Positions 41,601 to 52,768 of a stretch of DNA of 64,000 nucleotides are shown here, one piece after another. The notes beneath the pieces are model-generated. The model ran no database searches, had not been told where the DNA came from, and saw only the letters and a program-made list of their open reading frames with translations. The DNA comes from Sepioteuthis lessoniana (Eukaryota > Mollusca > Cephalopoda > Myopsida > Loliginidae): assembly GCA_963585895.1 (NCBI GenBank), contig OY757934.1, forward strand, positions 49,355,233 through 49,419,232, written 5' to 3'. Each line of letters begins with the position of its first letter. Within the stretch, counting starts at the first letter, position 1. The translations under genes were made by a program, and so were the position numbers.

Positions 41601-42078
41601 TTTCATATTCTGAACTGTGTACAATTTAGTTCATGAAAAAATAGTGACACAACATAAACCTACTTTTAGCGTAAGTATTGAATAAAACTGAAAAATTCAA
41701 TACTCAATGTACAATTTAGCTGAAGAACAACGAACGTATTCGGAAAATATTTAGATATCTCGAGTTGTTATGATTTTAAACAAATATCTGCTACATGGCG
41801 TTATCACGGCAACGGAGCTTAGTTATAATAATTCAATAAGGAGGTAAGAACACCTAGTTCTCTTCATTCCCAAGTGGTCTGGGTTCAAGGACCACGTGGT
41901 GCATTAAACAGGACGTAACAAATCTACACAATTCCATAAACTTTTAAACAACCAGCAACTGAAGGAACTCTTCTCAAATATCTAAGTCTCTCACAAACTT
42001 TTATACCTTTGCTATAAAAAACATTTCTACACACATACCTTCTTCACTTATATTATTTCTTTATGTATTCACTATATA
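41601..42078. other. Unclassified DNA
   Basis: No gene recognised. CATGGCGTTATCACGGCAAC and GGACCACGTGGTGC are unplaced. Confidence 0.4.
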
Positions 42079-42340
42079 CCGGCCAACTGACTTAGTGGGT
42101 AGAGTCTTCATCAGTGGCCCGGGAGACCGGGGTTCAATCCCAGGTCGAGTCATACCAAAGACTCAAAAAATGGTACTTGATACCTTCTTGCTTAACACTC
42201 AGCATTATAAGATACGGATCAAGAGTAAAGTGGAACAATCCAGGGAAACGAGGGACGCTTTCCTCTACACCTAGGTGTAGAAGCTATTGAAAAGGGGGCC
42301 CTCAGGTCACCCTCGACTACGGTCGCCAACTTTATTTATA
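42079..42340 (+). mobile_element. SINE-1, full length
   Basis: Box A TTAGTGGGTAGAGTC, box B GGTTCAATCCC, all body modules and a tail CCAACTTTATTTATATG. It is close to the 40.9 kb copy. Confidence 0.9.
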
Positions 42341-42387
42341 TGAAACGAAAACTCCACTTAATTTATTTGAAAACGCAGCAAGGAATG

Positions 42388-42562
42388 AATCCCCGTGGCG
42401 TAATGGTTAAAGTGCTAGACTGAGCCCGCAAAGTAAGCTCGTTCAATCCCTAGTTGCGCTATTACTTTGAATAGTACCCCTACATTTTCTAAAATGAAGG
42501 CGTTGGCATTAAATAAACCAACAAAAATTGATATGCACTTAAATGAAGAAACCAAACCAAAA
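42388..42562 (+). mobile_element. SINE-2, internally shortened
   Basis: Head CCCCGTGGCGTAATGGTTAA and box B CGTTCAATCCC, a cut central domain, tail TTGGCATTAAATAAACC and CAAACCAAA. About 60 bp of the central domain is missing. Confidence 0.75.
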
Positions 42563-43639
42563 TATTACAAGAATTTGATTTATTTTCTAAAAATAAACAT
42601 TTTGATGCTATTGCTCTTATAAAAGATCTCTTATGTGCCATTTTTATCTCTTTGTGACCGAGCAGCCGGTATTTGTGATGCTAACGAGACGTGAAGAAAC
42701 ACGTGGGGAGAGGCTAAAATTTCGACCTTTAATTCCTCGTTTCTACATCGTTATTGTCAATGTCCACTCTCATAAAAAAAAGAAAAAATACAAAAGAAAT
42801 GTGAAGGTCATAGAAACACCCGAAGAAAAATAGGTAAAACGCTCACAAGCCCTGACACCAAATGGATTTAACATGAAACTATATTCCTTTGCCTTGAAAA
42901 ATAGGCTTGTCTGACTTAGGATGGCATATAAACAGCTACATAAAGAAATAAGTAACCCGAGCTGTCGCAGCTAATTTAAAATACACTCCTTCCAGAGATA
43001 CCATATACCTACCAAAAGAAAAACTCATAACGCAAGTCTCTTTACTTCCTACAATATCAATAAAAGTTATTCAAAGACAGTTGCATATCAGAAAATAATT
43101 TTCATTCAACAAATAAAGATACTATATCACCAGCATCTTCATTTATAGCATATCGACCCCTTTTAAACAATTTATAAAAAATGTATTTTCCCGCAAAACC
43201 TCTCCTGGAATATCGAAACTAGTTGAAAACAATCAAATAATGTAAAAGAAATATTCCTAATTGTTTTTCACTATCTATAAATATATATATATATAAGCAA
43301 TATGAGGAATTTTAGTTATACATAGATGAATAAACATATACTTTGTTTTTTTGCCTTGGTCCGTTCTTTCTCTGATACTTCAGATTAACTACACACAATG
43401 ACGACTTTGAGCACAAAAATACACCCGTTTGTATTGCGCATGCGTCAGTCTTGCCCTTTGATAAACAAAAACCTGTACAAAAATATTATTCTATTCACCC
43501 ATCTGTTACTGCTGAGCATATCGTTTTTGTTTTCGTTTTTTTTTTACGTGATGACTCATAACGTACTCTGTATACGCATAGATATTTTTTTTTATATATA
43601 TTTACGCACAGTGCATAGCCACGTGTTGCTCAGCTAGTA
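42563..43639. other. Unclassified AT-rich DNA
   Basis: No gene or known family. A short end-like piece CCACGTGTTGCTCAGCTAGT at 43620 resembles rolling-circle (Helitron) 3' ends but lacks a clear hairpin. Confidence 0.4.
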
Positions 43640-43760
43640 CAGACGTCATTTTCTTGCAACGTGCGATTTGGATCGGTGCCCCAATCTTCAAGTCATGAGC
43701 TAAACTTGCTTTAGTAAATTATTTGGGTGCCTCATACCCAGGTATGGATTTATCTGACTT
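43640..43760 (+). mobile_element. SINE-6 copy 1
   Basis: Weak tRNA-like start, then GGTGCCCCAATCTTCAAGTC, GAGCTAAACTTGCTTTAGTA, AATTATTTGGGTGCCTC. Two further copies lie at 44.44-44.69 kb. Confidence 0.5.
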
Positions 43761-43788
43761 CCCACCCAAGTCAAATTGAACATGAATG

Positions 43789-44234
43789 TTGGTTGGTTGG
43801 TCGTTTTGTTTTACGGCGTATCAACCCTTTTGGGTTCCTTTAATGTCGAATTAAATTTTAAAAAAATCAAGTATAGTTTTTGTTTATAAATAGTTGAATA
43901 TCAAAACAGTTCTATTTCAAACAATTCAGCTAAGCATAAGTAGATAAGCTAGTTCTATTTAAAAATAGTTCTATTTCAAACAGTTCAGTTTAGCATAAGT
44001 ACACAGTTTAGTTCTATTTGGCCCATAGGTCGGACCCAATCAGGTGCTATCACTCCGGAAAAGAGTGGACCTGGGAGCGATGGCAATGAAGGGGTACTCC
44101 GCATTCCCCAAAAGCTCCAACATTACTGGAACTGTACCATCAGATTGTTGTCATATCCAGAACACTCGTTGGAGGAGGGGTTACCCCTCTCCATAGAAGC
44201 AGTCAGTGTATTCTATAGCCCCAGCCAACGGGGC
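43789..44234 (-). mobile_element. Family A, full length, short form
   Basis: Minus-strand: GGTTGGTTGGTCG tail, GTTTTACGGCGTATCAACCC, two or three sub-repeats, ATAGGTCGGACCCAATCAGG, then the 5' block to CAGCCAACGGGGC. At about 445 bp it is one of the shortest complete copies. The hairpin arm reads GGCGT where others have GGCAT. Confidence 0.8.
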
Positions 44235-44439
44235 AGTTGAATATGAAGCCATTTTATAGTGGGTGGGGGGACACGCACGAATCGAAGCTCATGCGTGACC
44301 ATCACATAAATACTTGGTTCTTTCGGTTTTCGCCTTTAAGGATACCTCAGATGCTTATCAAGCAACTCAACCCTTGGGTTTGGCGATTAACTTTAACACA
44401 CACAGTGGGAAGGCCAGGTGAACCCTAGAATGATCGGAA

Positions 44440-44690
44440 AATATGTATTTGTGTAATAGCGTACGAGGATAGCAATACATTATTAGGGAGTTCAACTCTC
44501 ACTGTGTGTCCCATACTTCAAGTCTTGTGCTAAATTTAGATAAGTTTATTAAATTATTTGAGTGTCTCGCATTTTGTGCGATAGTTAGCGAACAATGTTG
44601 GCCATATCTTCCTTGTGAGTTTGACTCTCACTAAGTGCTCAATATTTCTGATCTTATGCTAAATTTAGTATAGTAAATTATTTCTAGTGA
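44440..44690 (+). mobile_element. SINE-6, two copies head to tail
   Basis: Units near 44450-44570 and 44575-44690. Each has a tRNA-like head (box B GAGTTCAACTCTC or GAGTTTGACTCTC) and a tail TGCTAAATTTAG...TAAATTATT. A tandem pair like this can come from one dimeric transcript. Confidence 0.55.
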
Positions 44691-44780
44691 GCTAGGCTCG
44701 CAAGATTTTCATAGTAAGTCCAATTTTTAGAAGTACTGTATTTATGTTTTTGATAGTCTTATTGAGTAACAACCTCGAGA

Positions 44781-45014
44781 GGGGAGTTCTTGTGATGGAG
44801 TGGCTACGACATCGTAGAAAGCGAGTACCACCTAGAGCATCGCAATTACGTTCATTTTCAGACTTATACCCCGTAGAAAGGTACGAAATCGCTCATCCAC
44901 ACGATCTATCAGTCAAATAGTACAATTATTTTTCTTTTACAATGATGACTTTGGCATTAAATAACCCAGAAAGGTTGATATGTCATTAAATACAGAAACC
45001 AAAATAAACCAAAG
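44781..45014 (+). mobile_element. SINE-2 copy
   Basis: Plus-strand head GTTCTTGTGATGGAGTGGC, GCAATTACGTTCATTTTCAG, central TAGAAAGGTACGAAATC, tail GACTTTGGCATTAAATAACC and GGTTGATATGTCATTAAAT. Box B is weak. Confidence 0.65.
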
Positions 45015-45149
45015 CTAGAATCTCTAAATTGGGAATTACGTCTTAAAACTCATTCCTTTTGTAAATTGTCAGATGTTTAATAAGATGGATTTAGTTCGAA
45101 GCATAAGTACAATGATAAGGTTCTTATACAGTTTTCAAGTCAGACTTAT

Positions 45150-45278
45150 GTAATTTACAAAGCGCTTTGCTTTGATGCGGCACAAGGCCGAATGAATGGG
45201 GCGCCCAATGAGACTCGAACTCACTCGTGTAGGTCTGCTAGTCTAGCTTGCTAACCGTTACACCACCAGAGGTGCCCT
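45150..45278 (-). mobile_element. SINE-5 copy 2 with target-site duplication
   Basis: Minus-strand: box A GTGGTGTAACGGTTAGCAAG, box B GAGTTCGAGTCTC, GGGCGCCCCATTCATTCGG, tail CTTTGTAAATTAC. It is flanked by TTCAAGTCAGACTTATG on both sides (17 bp). Confidence 0.85.
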
Positions 45279-45289
45279 TTTTCAAGTCA

Positions 45290-45621
45290 GACTTATGATC
45301 AATTGTCTTTGTGTGTACAGGAATACTGAAGGAGATACTGACTCTGGTAGAAATACGCCCCACGTGCACATTTTTTTATGTCGTAATGATGCTATTCAGG
45401 GTAGAATTTTCAAATCATTACCGTATCGATTTTCTATCTCGAAATGAGCGCGAAAAGATCTCTGAGTAGCAACTGCAGATACATCAATTAAAAAAAATCA
45501 ACTGCAAATGCATGGTGTGCATCGGTGTATCATGATCGTAACTAATCATATCAAAAAAAAAAAAAAAAAAAAGATAAGAAATTAGCTTGATGCATCTACT
45601 ATTGCCACTTGCCTAAGTTCA
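45290..45621. other. Unclassified DNA with an A-run
   Basis: A run of A at about 45554-45571. No gene recognised. Confidence 0.45.
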
Positions 45622-46220
45622 GGCTCAGTCGGCTGGGGCTACAGAATACGCAGACTTCATCTCTTCAGAGAGATAAGACTTCCCCAACAAGTGTCCTGCA
45701 TAAGATACTAAACAATCTGATGCTGAGGCTTCAGTAATGCTGGAGCTTTGGGGAATGCAGAGTAACCCTTTATTGCCATCACTCCAGGTCCAGTCTGGCC
45801 CAGATTGGTAGCACCTGATAGGGTACTATTTACAGCTCAAATAGAAATGTTTGGCATTTTCACTGTGTACTTATGATAAACTCAATTGTTTGAAATAGAA
45901 CTATTTGATCAATTGCGTATACAAATGACTGATGTTTAGTTGAATTGTTAAAGATACATATCAATACTTGGAACCATTTAACTTTGCTAAACTGAATTAT
46001 TTTAAATAGAACTGTTTAAAGTAAATAGAATTATTCGTATTAGGTTGTGAAATCATTTAACTGCGTGTAAAAAAATGAGCTTAGGTTCGTTTACAAATGT
46101 TCCCTGCAAAATGTGTTTAGAAATCATGTCTAATATTTTATAAAAATGATTTAGCATTAAATAACCTACACTGGTTGATATGCCATAAAACCAAACCAAA
46201 CCAAATCAAACCAAACCTAA
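45622..46220 (+). mobile_element. Family A, full-length reference copy
   Basis: About 600 bp with all modules: 5' end GGCTCAGTCGGCTGGGGCTA, CAGAATACGCAGACTTCATC, GATACTAAACAATCTGATGC, CCAGGTCCAGTCTGGCCCAG, TAGCACCTGATAGGGTACTA, sub-repeats, hairpin AACCTACACTGGTTGATATG, CCATAAAACCAAACCAAACC. No ORF, tRNA head, 5S or 7SL similarity is visible. Confidence 0.85.
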
Positions 46221-46754
46221 GTTCACTTGCACCAAACAGGTGACCGTTTAAAACGTGGGAGGTATTTCTGTCGCAACCAATATTAGCCTTAATGTATTCT
46301 GTTAAAAGGTCACAGACGCGGAAAAGACACTGTGGATGAATTGAAATCAGTAGTTCCCAAGCTTAGCTAAGTCTGGCTCAAAACTACAATCAATAAATTC
46401 TTCGTGGGGTTCGAACTTACACGCAATAACTTGAGAGACTATTATGTTATTATAATTTAATCAACAAGGTGGTTTGATCAAAGAATGCCAGATCTAGAGT
46501 GATCAAAGTATTTTCTCATTTTCACTAATATAAAGGCATTAGAATGCATTACACGTCACAGAACACGTGACAAATACGGTACATGTCATCAAGAACTGAT
46601 AGAGGGCCTGTGAAATTATGCATGAATTCAAGCAGTGGAACATTTGTGCAGAGGTCCTTATTTGGTATTGAATCTAAAATGGGGAAGGGGAGAAAGAAGT
46701 CATTTATCATAGTATTCATAGGTTACATTCCTTCATGGATGATATAAAAGTTTT
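46221..46754. other. Unclassified DNA
   Basis: No gene or repeat family recognised. Confidence 0.4.
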
Positions 46755-46895
46755 ATTGGTTTGATTTCTTTGTTTAATGGCACATCAACTTTCATAGGTT
46801 ATTACATACCAAAGCCATCCCTATAGAATGACAGTAGTACTGCTACTTAACTCATAACTGCAGGATTTAGGGGAAAATTCTATTGTTCTGGGAAA
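46755..46895 (-). mobile_element. SINE-2 3' half
   Basis: Minus-strand tail TTGGTTTGATTTCTTTGTTT and hairpin region, then part of the central domain. The tRNA head is lost. Confidence 0.6.
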
Positions 46896-46982
46896 TATTT
46901 TCTTGGTTTTAAATCTGATTTACTTATTTCAAACTGATTGGCATATGATAATAAAGTGACCCGGGGCATTTGTGTCTTAGGA

Positions 46983-47036
46983 AATGTATTGTGGTATAAT
47001 GGTTAGAGTGTTCACCAATGGTCCGCGAGTCTCTTT
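46983..47036 (+). mobile_element. SINE-1 head fragment
   Basis: Box A GTGGTATAATGGTTAGAGTG followed by TTCACCAATGGTCCGCGAG, then low-complexity T-rich DNA. Only the head survives. Confidence 0.5.
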
Positions 47037-47303
47037 ATCTATCTATAGTATTTTTTCTTTCGCTCTTTCCTAATCTGCTCTTTTTTTCTCACCCTTCTAT
47101 TTATATCGGGGTTTCTAATTCTTTCTTTTTTCTCTCTACCTTTATCTCTTTCTTTTTCTTTCTTCCTTCTCCTTACTCTCGTCTCTGTCTCTGTCTCTCT
47201 CATGCAGATAGATAGATAGAGAGAGAGAGAGAGAGGGGGGGGAGAGAGATACGGCGAGAGAGATAGAAAGACAAAGAGAAAAAAGAAAAACTACCTCAGA
47301 AAG

Positions 47304-47356
<53 letters not shown>

Positions 47357-47570
47357 TGTATTATATATAACTTGGAAAAACTATTAAGCTCGTAATACAT
47401 TTTAATTATGTTGGTTTTCATAATTGAGAAAACAGCTTTTCCCATACAAAAAAAGCATGAAACAATTCAATTTTAATAATTAGCTGGATTAGTAGGAGAG
47501 AGAGAGTGTGTATGTGTAAGAGTGTGTGTTTGTGCGTGTGTGCATAAGAGAGAGAGAGTGAGAGAGAGGA
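47037..47570. repeat. Low-complexity CT then GA block
   Basis: A T/C-rich stretch, TAGA and GA runs (47211-47252, 47311-47356) and a GA/GT run at 47497-47590. ORFs in this block are repeat artefacts. Confidence 0.8.
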
Positions 47571-47689
47571 GAGAGAGGGCGAGAGAAGTAGAGTGCATAT
47601 GAGAAAGTGACAGAAGGATTGAGAAAGCTGTCTTCCATGATTTCGCAATGTTGGCAGGTCTCAAAATATCCTTTAGAGATTAGTAGGAC

Positions 47690-48375
47690 CCCACGCCTAA
47701 AGGGGGTATCGTGGTTCTGACCCTATATTGCATGCTGTGAGGACGGTCCAATTCTCGTGCTCTGGGGGATATGGAGTCACTCCTTAATTTCTATTACTCC
47801 GTGGTCCACTGTGTATTAAGGTTCCATCTATGGGTCAAATAGACCCGATAGAAAAATAGTTGTATTGGATAGGAATACTTGATACCATATAACTATCGTC
47901 ATCATCATCATCATCATGTCGTGCCGCCAGCACGGATATCCCTGACCCTCTCTCGCCACTTCTCCCTATTATTCATCGCCTCTGACAGGTCTTCAGGGTT
48001 ACATCCTGTGTCCCTCACATAGCTGCTGTATGTAAGTTCGAGCTGGTCGTCCTGCTTTTGCTTGGCCATATGCGGGGGTCCATAGGAGTACTTGAAGCTA
48101 TAATTCTTTATGAAGGATTATTATAATTTACTTGAAACAATAATTGCTTTCAAATTATTAGTATTAGCAAGGAATACTTGAAACCATATCACTGTGTAAA
48201 CAAATGACTATAATTAAAATCAGATAAAACATTGCGATTAAAAAAACGTGATTGCAGTGGAAAGTTAAAGGTGAAAATAGTTGTGATTGAAATAAAAATT
48301 TACAAATGGATTAAAGTTTGACATTGAATAACCCATAAGGAGTTGACATGCCATTAAACAAATAAATCAAACCCA
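47690..48375 (+). mobile_element. Family B with LINE-A inside
   Basis: Plus-strand: 5' block (CTCCTTAATTTCTATTACTC, CATCTATGGGTCAAATAGAC), a sub-repeat, then LINE-A, then more sub-repeats (GGAATACTTGAAACCATATC) and the tail AATAACCCATAAGGAGTTGA, CATGCCATTAAAC. Confidence 0.7.
47891..48092 (-). mobile_element. LINE-A 3' end in family B
   Basis: Minus-strand: codons for LLWTPAYGQAKAGRP, IRASGTT and the (ATG)n tail. It is strongly 5' truncated, as is usual for target-primed insertion. No clear duplication is seen. Confidence 0.8.
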
Positions 48376-48431
48376 ATAAATAAATAAATAAACAAACAAA
48401 AGTTGACCGGACAATGAATCGAGATCAAATT

Positions 48432-48800
48432 GGTTGATTGATTTTAACGGCATGTCAGTCATGGGTTATTTCATGCCAATAGGCTGAGAAATCGTATTCA
48501 TTGTACGTTCATATTTACATTTATTTTTGTGCTGTTATTTGTTAAAAGGATTTCTTTTGCATACGGTCCTATCGAATATGAAATTGTTTTTAACAGATCT
48601 GTTTGACCCCTAGATGAAGCCTAACAGGTACTACCACTCCGGTTTGAGTGGATCTGAGAGTAATGGCAGGGAAGAGAATCTCCACACTGCCCAGAACTCT
48701 AGAACTGGAGTCTTGCCATTTGATTGAGTTCAGTATTTTACCCAGGACAACTCTTTTTTTTTTCGGAGGATGTAGTCAGCGTATTTTAAGCCTTGTTGAT
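48432..48800 (-). mobile_element. Family B, missing sub-repeats
   Basis: Minus-strand: GGTTGATTGATTTTAACGG tail, GGCTGAGAAATCGTATTC, then CTGTTTGACCCCTAGATG and the 5' block (ACTACCACTCCGGTTTGAG). The ORFs over it are chance frames. Confidence 0.7.
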
Positions 48801-49073
48801 AGGGCTTTTGAGACCAGAGGACAAGATAAAGATGACACAGTGTATTGGATCAGTTTGGTGCTTTCAAAACCTTAATAAAAATTTTCAAGTGTTCTACAAA
48901 ACTCTATTTAGTTATCTACTTCGTTGTTTGCATCAAGAAATTGTAGGGTTTTTCAAGTGGAAAAACAGGAAATAGTCCTGTTTTTTTTTGTTGTTTGTTT
49001 TAATTACGAGTCAACAATTTTACTGTCTTCTACTTTCTTCTACCTTGTCTTGCAGGAAAGACGAGTAAATCGT

Positions 49074-49076
<3 letters not shown>

Positions 49077-49160
<84 letters not shown>
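49077..49160. repeat. (CT)n(CA)n microsatellite
   Basis: About 21 CT units followed by about 20 CA units. Confidence 0.95.
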
Positions 49161-49163
<3 letters not shown>

Positions 49164-49362
49164 GGTTTTCTTTGAAGTTTACATTTAAGATAGTCGTATA
49201 TTACCGATAAAATTAGGAGTTCTTAAAAGTGTTTATTTTGTACTGTTATCTATAAAGATTTCTAGTTCACTGTTAACTTACGGGGCATATAGATTATCAG
49301 TATCTCAAAATCTGCTCCCTCCCTCTTTCTCTCTCTTTCTCTTTCTCTCTCTCTCTCTCTCA

Positions 49363-49414
<52 letters not shown>

Positions 49415-49677
49415 ATATCATACCAGACTAACTGTAGAAAAAACAACCCCCACCGAAAATGGAAATAATCGTGATCTTACCTATAAAATCAAATAGTTCA
49501 ACTCTCAATAAGATCTTCGGCCTTTCATTTCCTTAAACGTTTGTCATTATTATTTTTTAAGTAGGTTTTCTTTCATTTTAATTTCAGTTGCTTCTTTCAG
49601 GCTTCGTTCCAAATCGTTTTGCATTCTACGACCTTTTAGTTAACTCGCAAAAATATTCTGTCTTCGAGCGGAAATTT
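49161..49677. other. Unclassified DNA with a CT run
   Basis: CT run at 49322-49412. No gene recognised elsewhere in the stretch. Confidence 0.5.
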
Positions 49678-50328
49678 GCCCAGTCGGCTGGGACTTCTCT
49701 TCAGAAGGTTAAGACCCCCACCATCACCACCAACGAGTTTCCTAGATATGATACCAAACAATCTGATGGTGAGGTTCGAGTGATGCAGGGGCTTTGGGGA
49801 ATGGGAGCATCCCTTCATTGCATTTGCTTCCAGGTCCACTCTGGTCCGGAATAGTAGCACCTGATAGGGCCCTACCTATGGGTTAAATAGAACTAACTGC
49901 ATACTTATGCTAAACTGAATTGTTTGAATTAGAACTGTTTGACTAAATTGAATAGCTTGAATACAGATGTTTTTGACAATTAAACTGTACTTACATTTAA
50001 ACTGCGGGCTTATGCTACACTGAATTGTTTGAAATGGAACTGTTTTTGACATTAAAACTGTACTTACACTAAATTGAGTTGTTTAATATAGAACTGTTTT
50101 GACATTTAACTGCGTGTAAACAAAATCTATACTTATACTAAACTGAATTAGCTGAATTGGAACTGTTTTGACAATTAAACTGTGTACTCATACTAAACTG
50201 AATTGTTTGAAATAGAGCAGACTATTTGCATAAAAATGGATTTGGCGTTAAATAACCTTCAAAGGTTGATATGCCATAAAACCAAACCATTTAAACCAAC
50301 CAACCAACTAACCAACCAACCAATCAAG
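49678..50328 (+). mobile_element. Family A, full length
   Basis: Plus-strand 5' end GCCCAGTCGGCTGGGACT, GGTGAGGTTCGAGTGATGC, GGTCCACTCTGGTCCGGAAT, six or seven sub-repeats, hairpin with GTTGATATGCCATAAAACC, then CCAACCAACCAAC. The block ATCACCACCAACG is a local insertion. Confidence 0.8.
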
Positions 50329-50850
50329 CAGAAATATTTAAGTTTTAATATAAGAAAATATTATATATAAATCACAAATACAAATAAAAACGAAATAAGA
50401 ACTATTTTATTTTAATTTACTTTCATATGAAACTATACAAAAATTTCATTTAATACGTTCGAAAATAAAACAATAATTCAAGCATAACATCAAGTCATTA
50501 TTTATTAAATCCAGTTTTGTTAAAATCTGAAAGCAAACTATGCACACCACATACTATGTTCACCTTCATTTCTTAATGATATATAAAACATATTGCAGAT
50601 TTTTAAACGTAATAACATTGACCTATTGGCGTTCGCGTCGGGTGGATGTTATTAAGCTGAATAGCCGTTTCCTCAGACCATACCCGCTTTATAAGATTGA
50701 ATTAATAGCTTGAAGCGTCCGAATGCCGAAGGGATAAAGCATTTTTAAAATAGCCCGGCATGAGTCTTGATTTGTACATAGCTCACCACAATAAAACGAC
50801 CTTATGTCATATATCAGCTGGATGGGAAGTCGGTTAAATTGCTTGGATTC
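50329..50850. other. Unclassified DNA
   Basis: AT-rich at first, then a more complex stretch (TATTGGCGTTCGCGTCGGGT) that I cannot place. No ORF of note. Confidence 0.4.
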
Positions 50851-51038
50851 TGCCCCCTATCACGAAAACTATTCAAGTTAGACGAACCAGACATGCAGGA
50901 CACTGCTGGAGAAGCAGGGACGAACTCATAAGAGATGTACTCTTATGGACCCCCACACATGGACGTGCAAAAGCAGGACGACCAGCACGAACATACATTC
51001 AGCAGCTATGTGAAGATACGGGATGTTGTCCTGAAGGG
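50851..51038 (+). mobile_element. LINE-A internal fragment
   Basis: Plus-strand codons PPITKTIQVRRTRHAGHCWR, SRDELIRDVLLWTPTHGRAK, QQLCEDTGCCPE, then a break. It is truncated at both ends, with no GAT tail. Confidence 0.75.
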
Positions 51039-51114
51039 GAAATGAATGTAAGAAGGAACTGAATTGAATAACTTAAAAAAGAAGCAGAAAAAAGGGAAAG
51101 AAAACCTGGTAAAA

Positions 51115-51400
51115 ATGCTAGCGTAACGGTTATAGGCGTTGGTTACCTAAGCTTCTAATGAGACAATCATCAGGAGATTGCAGATTCAATCCTGACTGCA
51201 GGCGAGTAACAATACAGGAATATTTAATACTTGTACCCGGTTATGGCTAACGGAATCAGAACAGGTGACCTCCGTGGATTCAATAAAGGACGTGGTTCAA
51301 AGTTCCATGAAAGTTCCTGAGTTGGACAAACACCTGAAACCCGGCCGAAACGTTGTGGAAATAACAATAAAGATGAAGAAAATAGTCTGAAAACCCTTAA
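51115..51400 (+). mobile_element. SINE-4 copy 2
   Basis: Head GCTAGCGTAACGGTTATAGG, box B AGATTCAATCCTG, then AACGGAATCAGAACAGGTGA, GGTTCAAAGTTCCATGAAAG, GGCCGAAACGTTGTGG and AATAACAATAAAGATGAAG. It is close to the 31.0 kb copy, with a short gap before GCCGAAACG. Confidence 0.7.
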
Positions 51401-51765
51401 TGATTAAAATAATAGTCAAAATGCATATGCGTATTTCTCCCTGAAAACCAGACCCCTTTACTAATAATTTCAGTTTCATGTGTCAAAATTTCTAACATTT
51501 TAGAATCCTTTAAGCTAAATTTTAAGTTTTAAATTACTGAAAAAAAACGACACAAACTTGTTTTGGTGTCGGTATTTGGATAATTATGCTGATATTCTAT
51601 CAAATTTTTTAAAATTCTCTTTAAAACGTGACGATCAGCATTTTCTCCTCCAAATAAAAGATATATCAATTTGAGATGTTGTTAGGATAGCGTATTTATA
51701 ACGGTGTATCTTTTTAAAATTTGGATAGACCTTTGTAGACTTTTTCACTTTGTTTTTAATGTTTC
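51401..51765. other. Unclassified AT-rich DNA
   Basis: No gene or repeat family recognised. Confidence 0.4.
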
Positions 51766-51789
51766 ATTACACACACACGCACACATACT

Positions 51790-51868
<79 letters not shown>
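51766..51868. repeat. (CA)n(TA)n(TG)n microsatellite
   Basis: CA, TA and TG runs in order. The symmetry makes it able to fold back on itself. Confidence 0.9.
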
Positions 51869-51870
<2 letters not shown>

Positions 51871-52550
51871 CTTCGTTTGGTTTATTTAGTAACATATCAA
51901 TCTTCATGGGTTCAGTTTCTTCCAAGCAGCGGTCGTGTTGGTACTACTATATGGATGCACTACATGGACGCTAACAAAACGAATGGAGAAAAAGCTTGTG
52001 CAGCAACTACAAAAGAATGCGGCAAGCAATATTAAACAAGTCATGGAGGCAGCAGCACCCCTCAAAGCAGCAGCTGGACGGCCACCTACCACCTATCACG
52101 ACAACTATCCCAATTAGACGAACCAGGCATGTGGGACACTGCTGGAGAAGTAGAGATGAGCTCATAAGGGATGTACTCCAGTGGACCCTTTCACATGGAC
52201 GTGCAAAGGCAGGACGACCATCTCGAACCTACATACAGCAGCTCTGTGTCGATACGGGATGTATTCCTGAAGACCAGCCGGAAGCAATGGACGATAAGGA
52301 GGGGTGATGAGAGAAGGTCAGGGATATCCGTGCTGATTTAGCGACGTGATGATGATGATGATGATAATGCCAAAGCCATCTATGAAATAGAACAGAAGTA
52401 ATACTATGAACCCGTTACTAGGGGATAAGAGAGTTTATACCTTTCCCAAGAGGCATTAGTCCGAAAGTGAATGTAATTGTACGATTGGAGTTCGAACCCG
52501 TTTACTACGATGTCACATACCAACGTGTTAACCACTACCAAAAAGATTCT
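51869..52550 (-). mobile_element. SINE-2 split by LINE-A
   Basis: The minus-strand tail part (TGGTTTATTTAGTAACATAT) ends at 51908. The rest (AATGCCAAAGCCATC, CGAAAGTGAATGTAATTG, GAGTTCGAACCCG) resumes at 52366. LINE-A fills 51909-52365, inside the 3' hairpin region. Confidence 0.75.
51909..52365 (+). mobile_element. LINE-A 3' end inside SINE-2
   Basis: Plus-strand: FLPSSGRVGTTI in a shadow frame; LINE frames give LYGCTTWTLTKRMEKK, NKSWRQQHPSKQQLDGHLPP, RRTRHVGHCWRSRDELIRDV, GRAKAGRPSRTYIQQLCVD and PEAMDDKEG, then a (GAT)n tail. Small indels put the parts in different frames. Confidence 0.8.
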
Positions 52551-52565
52551 TGCCATATATATATA

Positions 52566-52672
52566 ACCGGCCCACTGTCATAATGCTTAGATTGATTGCC
52601 AATAGCTCGAGAGACTGGGGTTCAGTCCCAGGTCGAGTCATACCAAAGACTCAAGACATGCTACTTTTATGT
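52566..52672 (+). mobile_element. SINE-1 head half
   Basis: CGGCCCACTGTCATAATGC, box B GGTTCAGTCCCAGGTCGAG, ACCAAAGACTCAAGACATG. It continues into a short AT-rich array with TATACTTGTATGTAT repeats (52670-52768). Confidence 0.65.
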
Positions 52673-52768
52673 ATATAATCAATATACTTGTATGTATGTA
52701 ATCATTATAGAAATATACTTGTATGTATATTACCAAATATTCTTATATGTATATAATCAAGTATACTC

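Noticed and set aside
43600-43645. Helitron 3' end
   Set aside because: The GCTCAGCTAGT end looks suggestive, but I found no hairpin of the usual length, no matching 5' end and no Rep/helicase sequence.
48648-48975. Overlapping ORFs of 75 and 60 codons
   Set aside because: They start in the 5' block of a family B element and run into unplaced DNA; similar short frames occur over other A and B copies.
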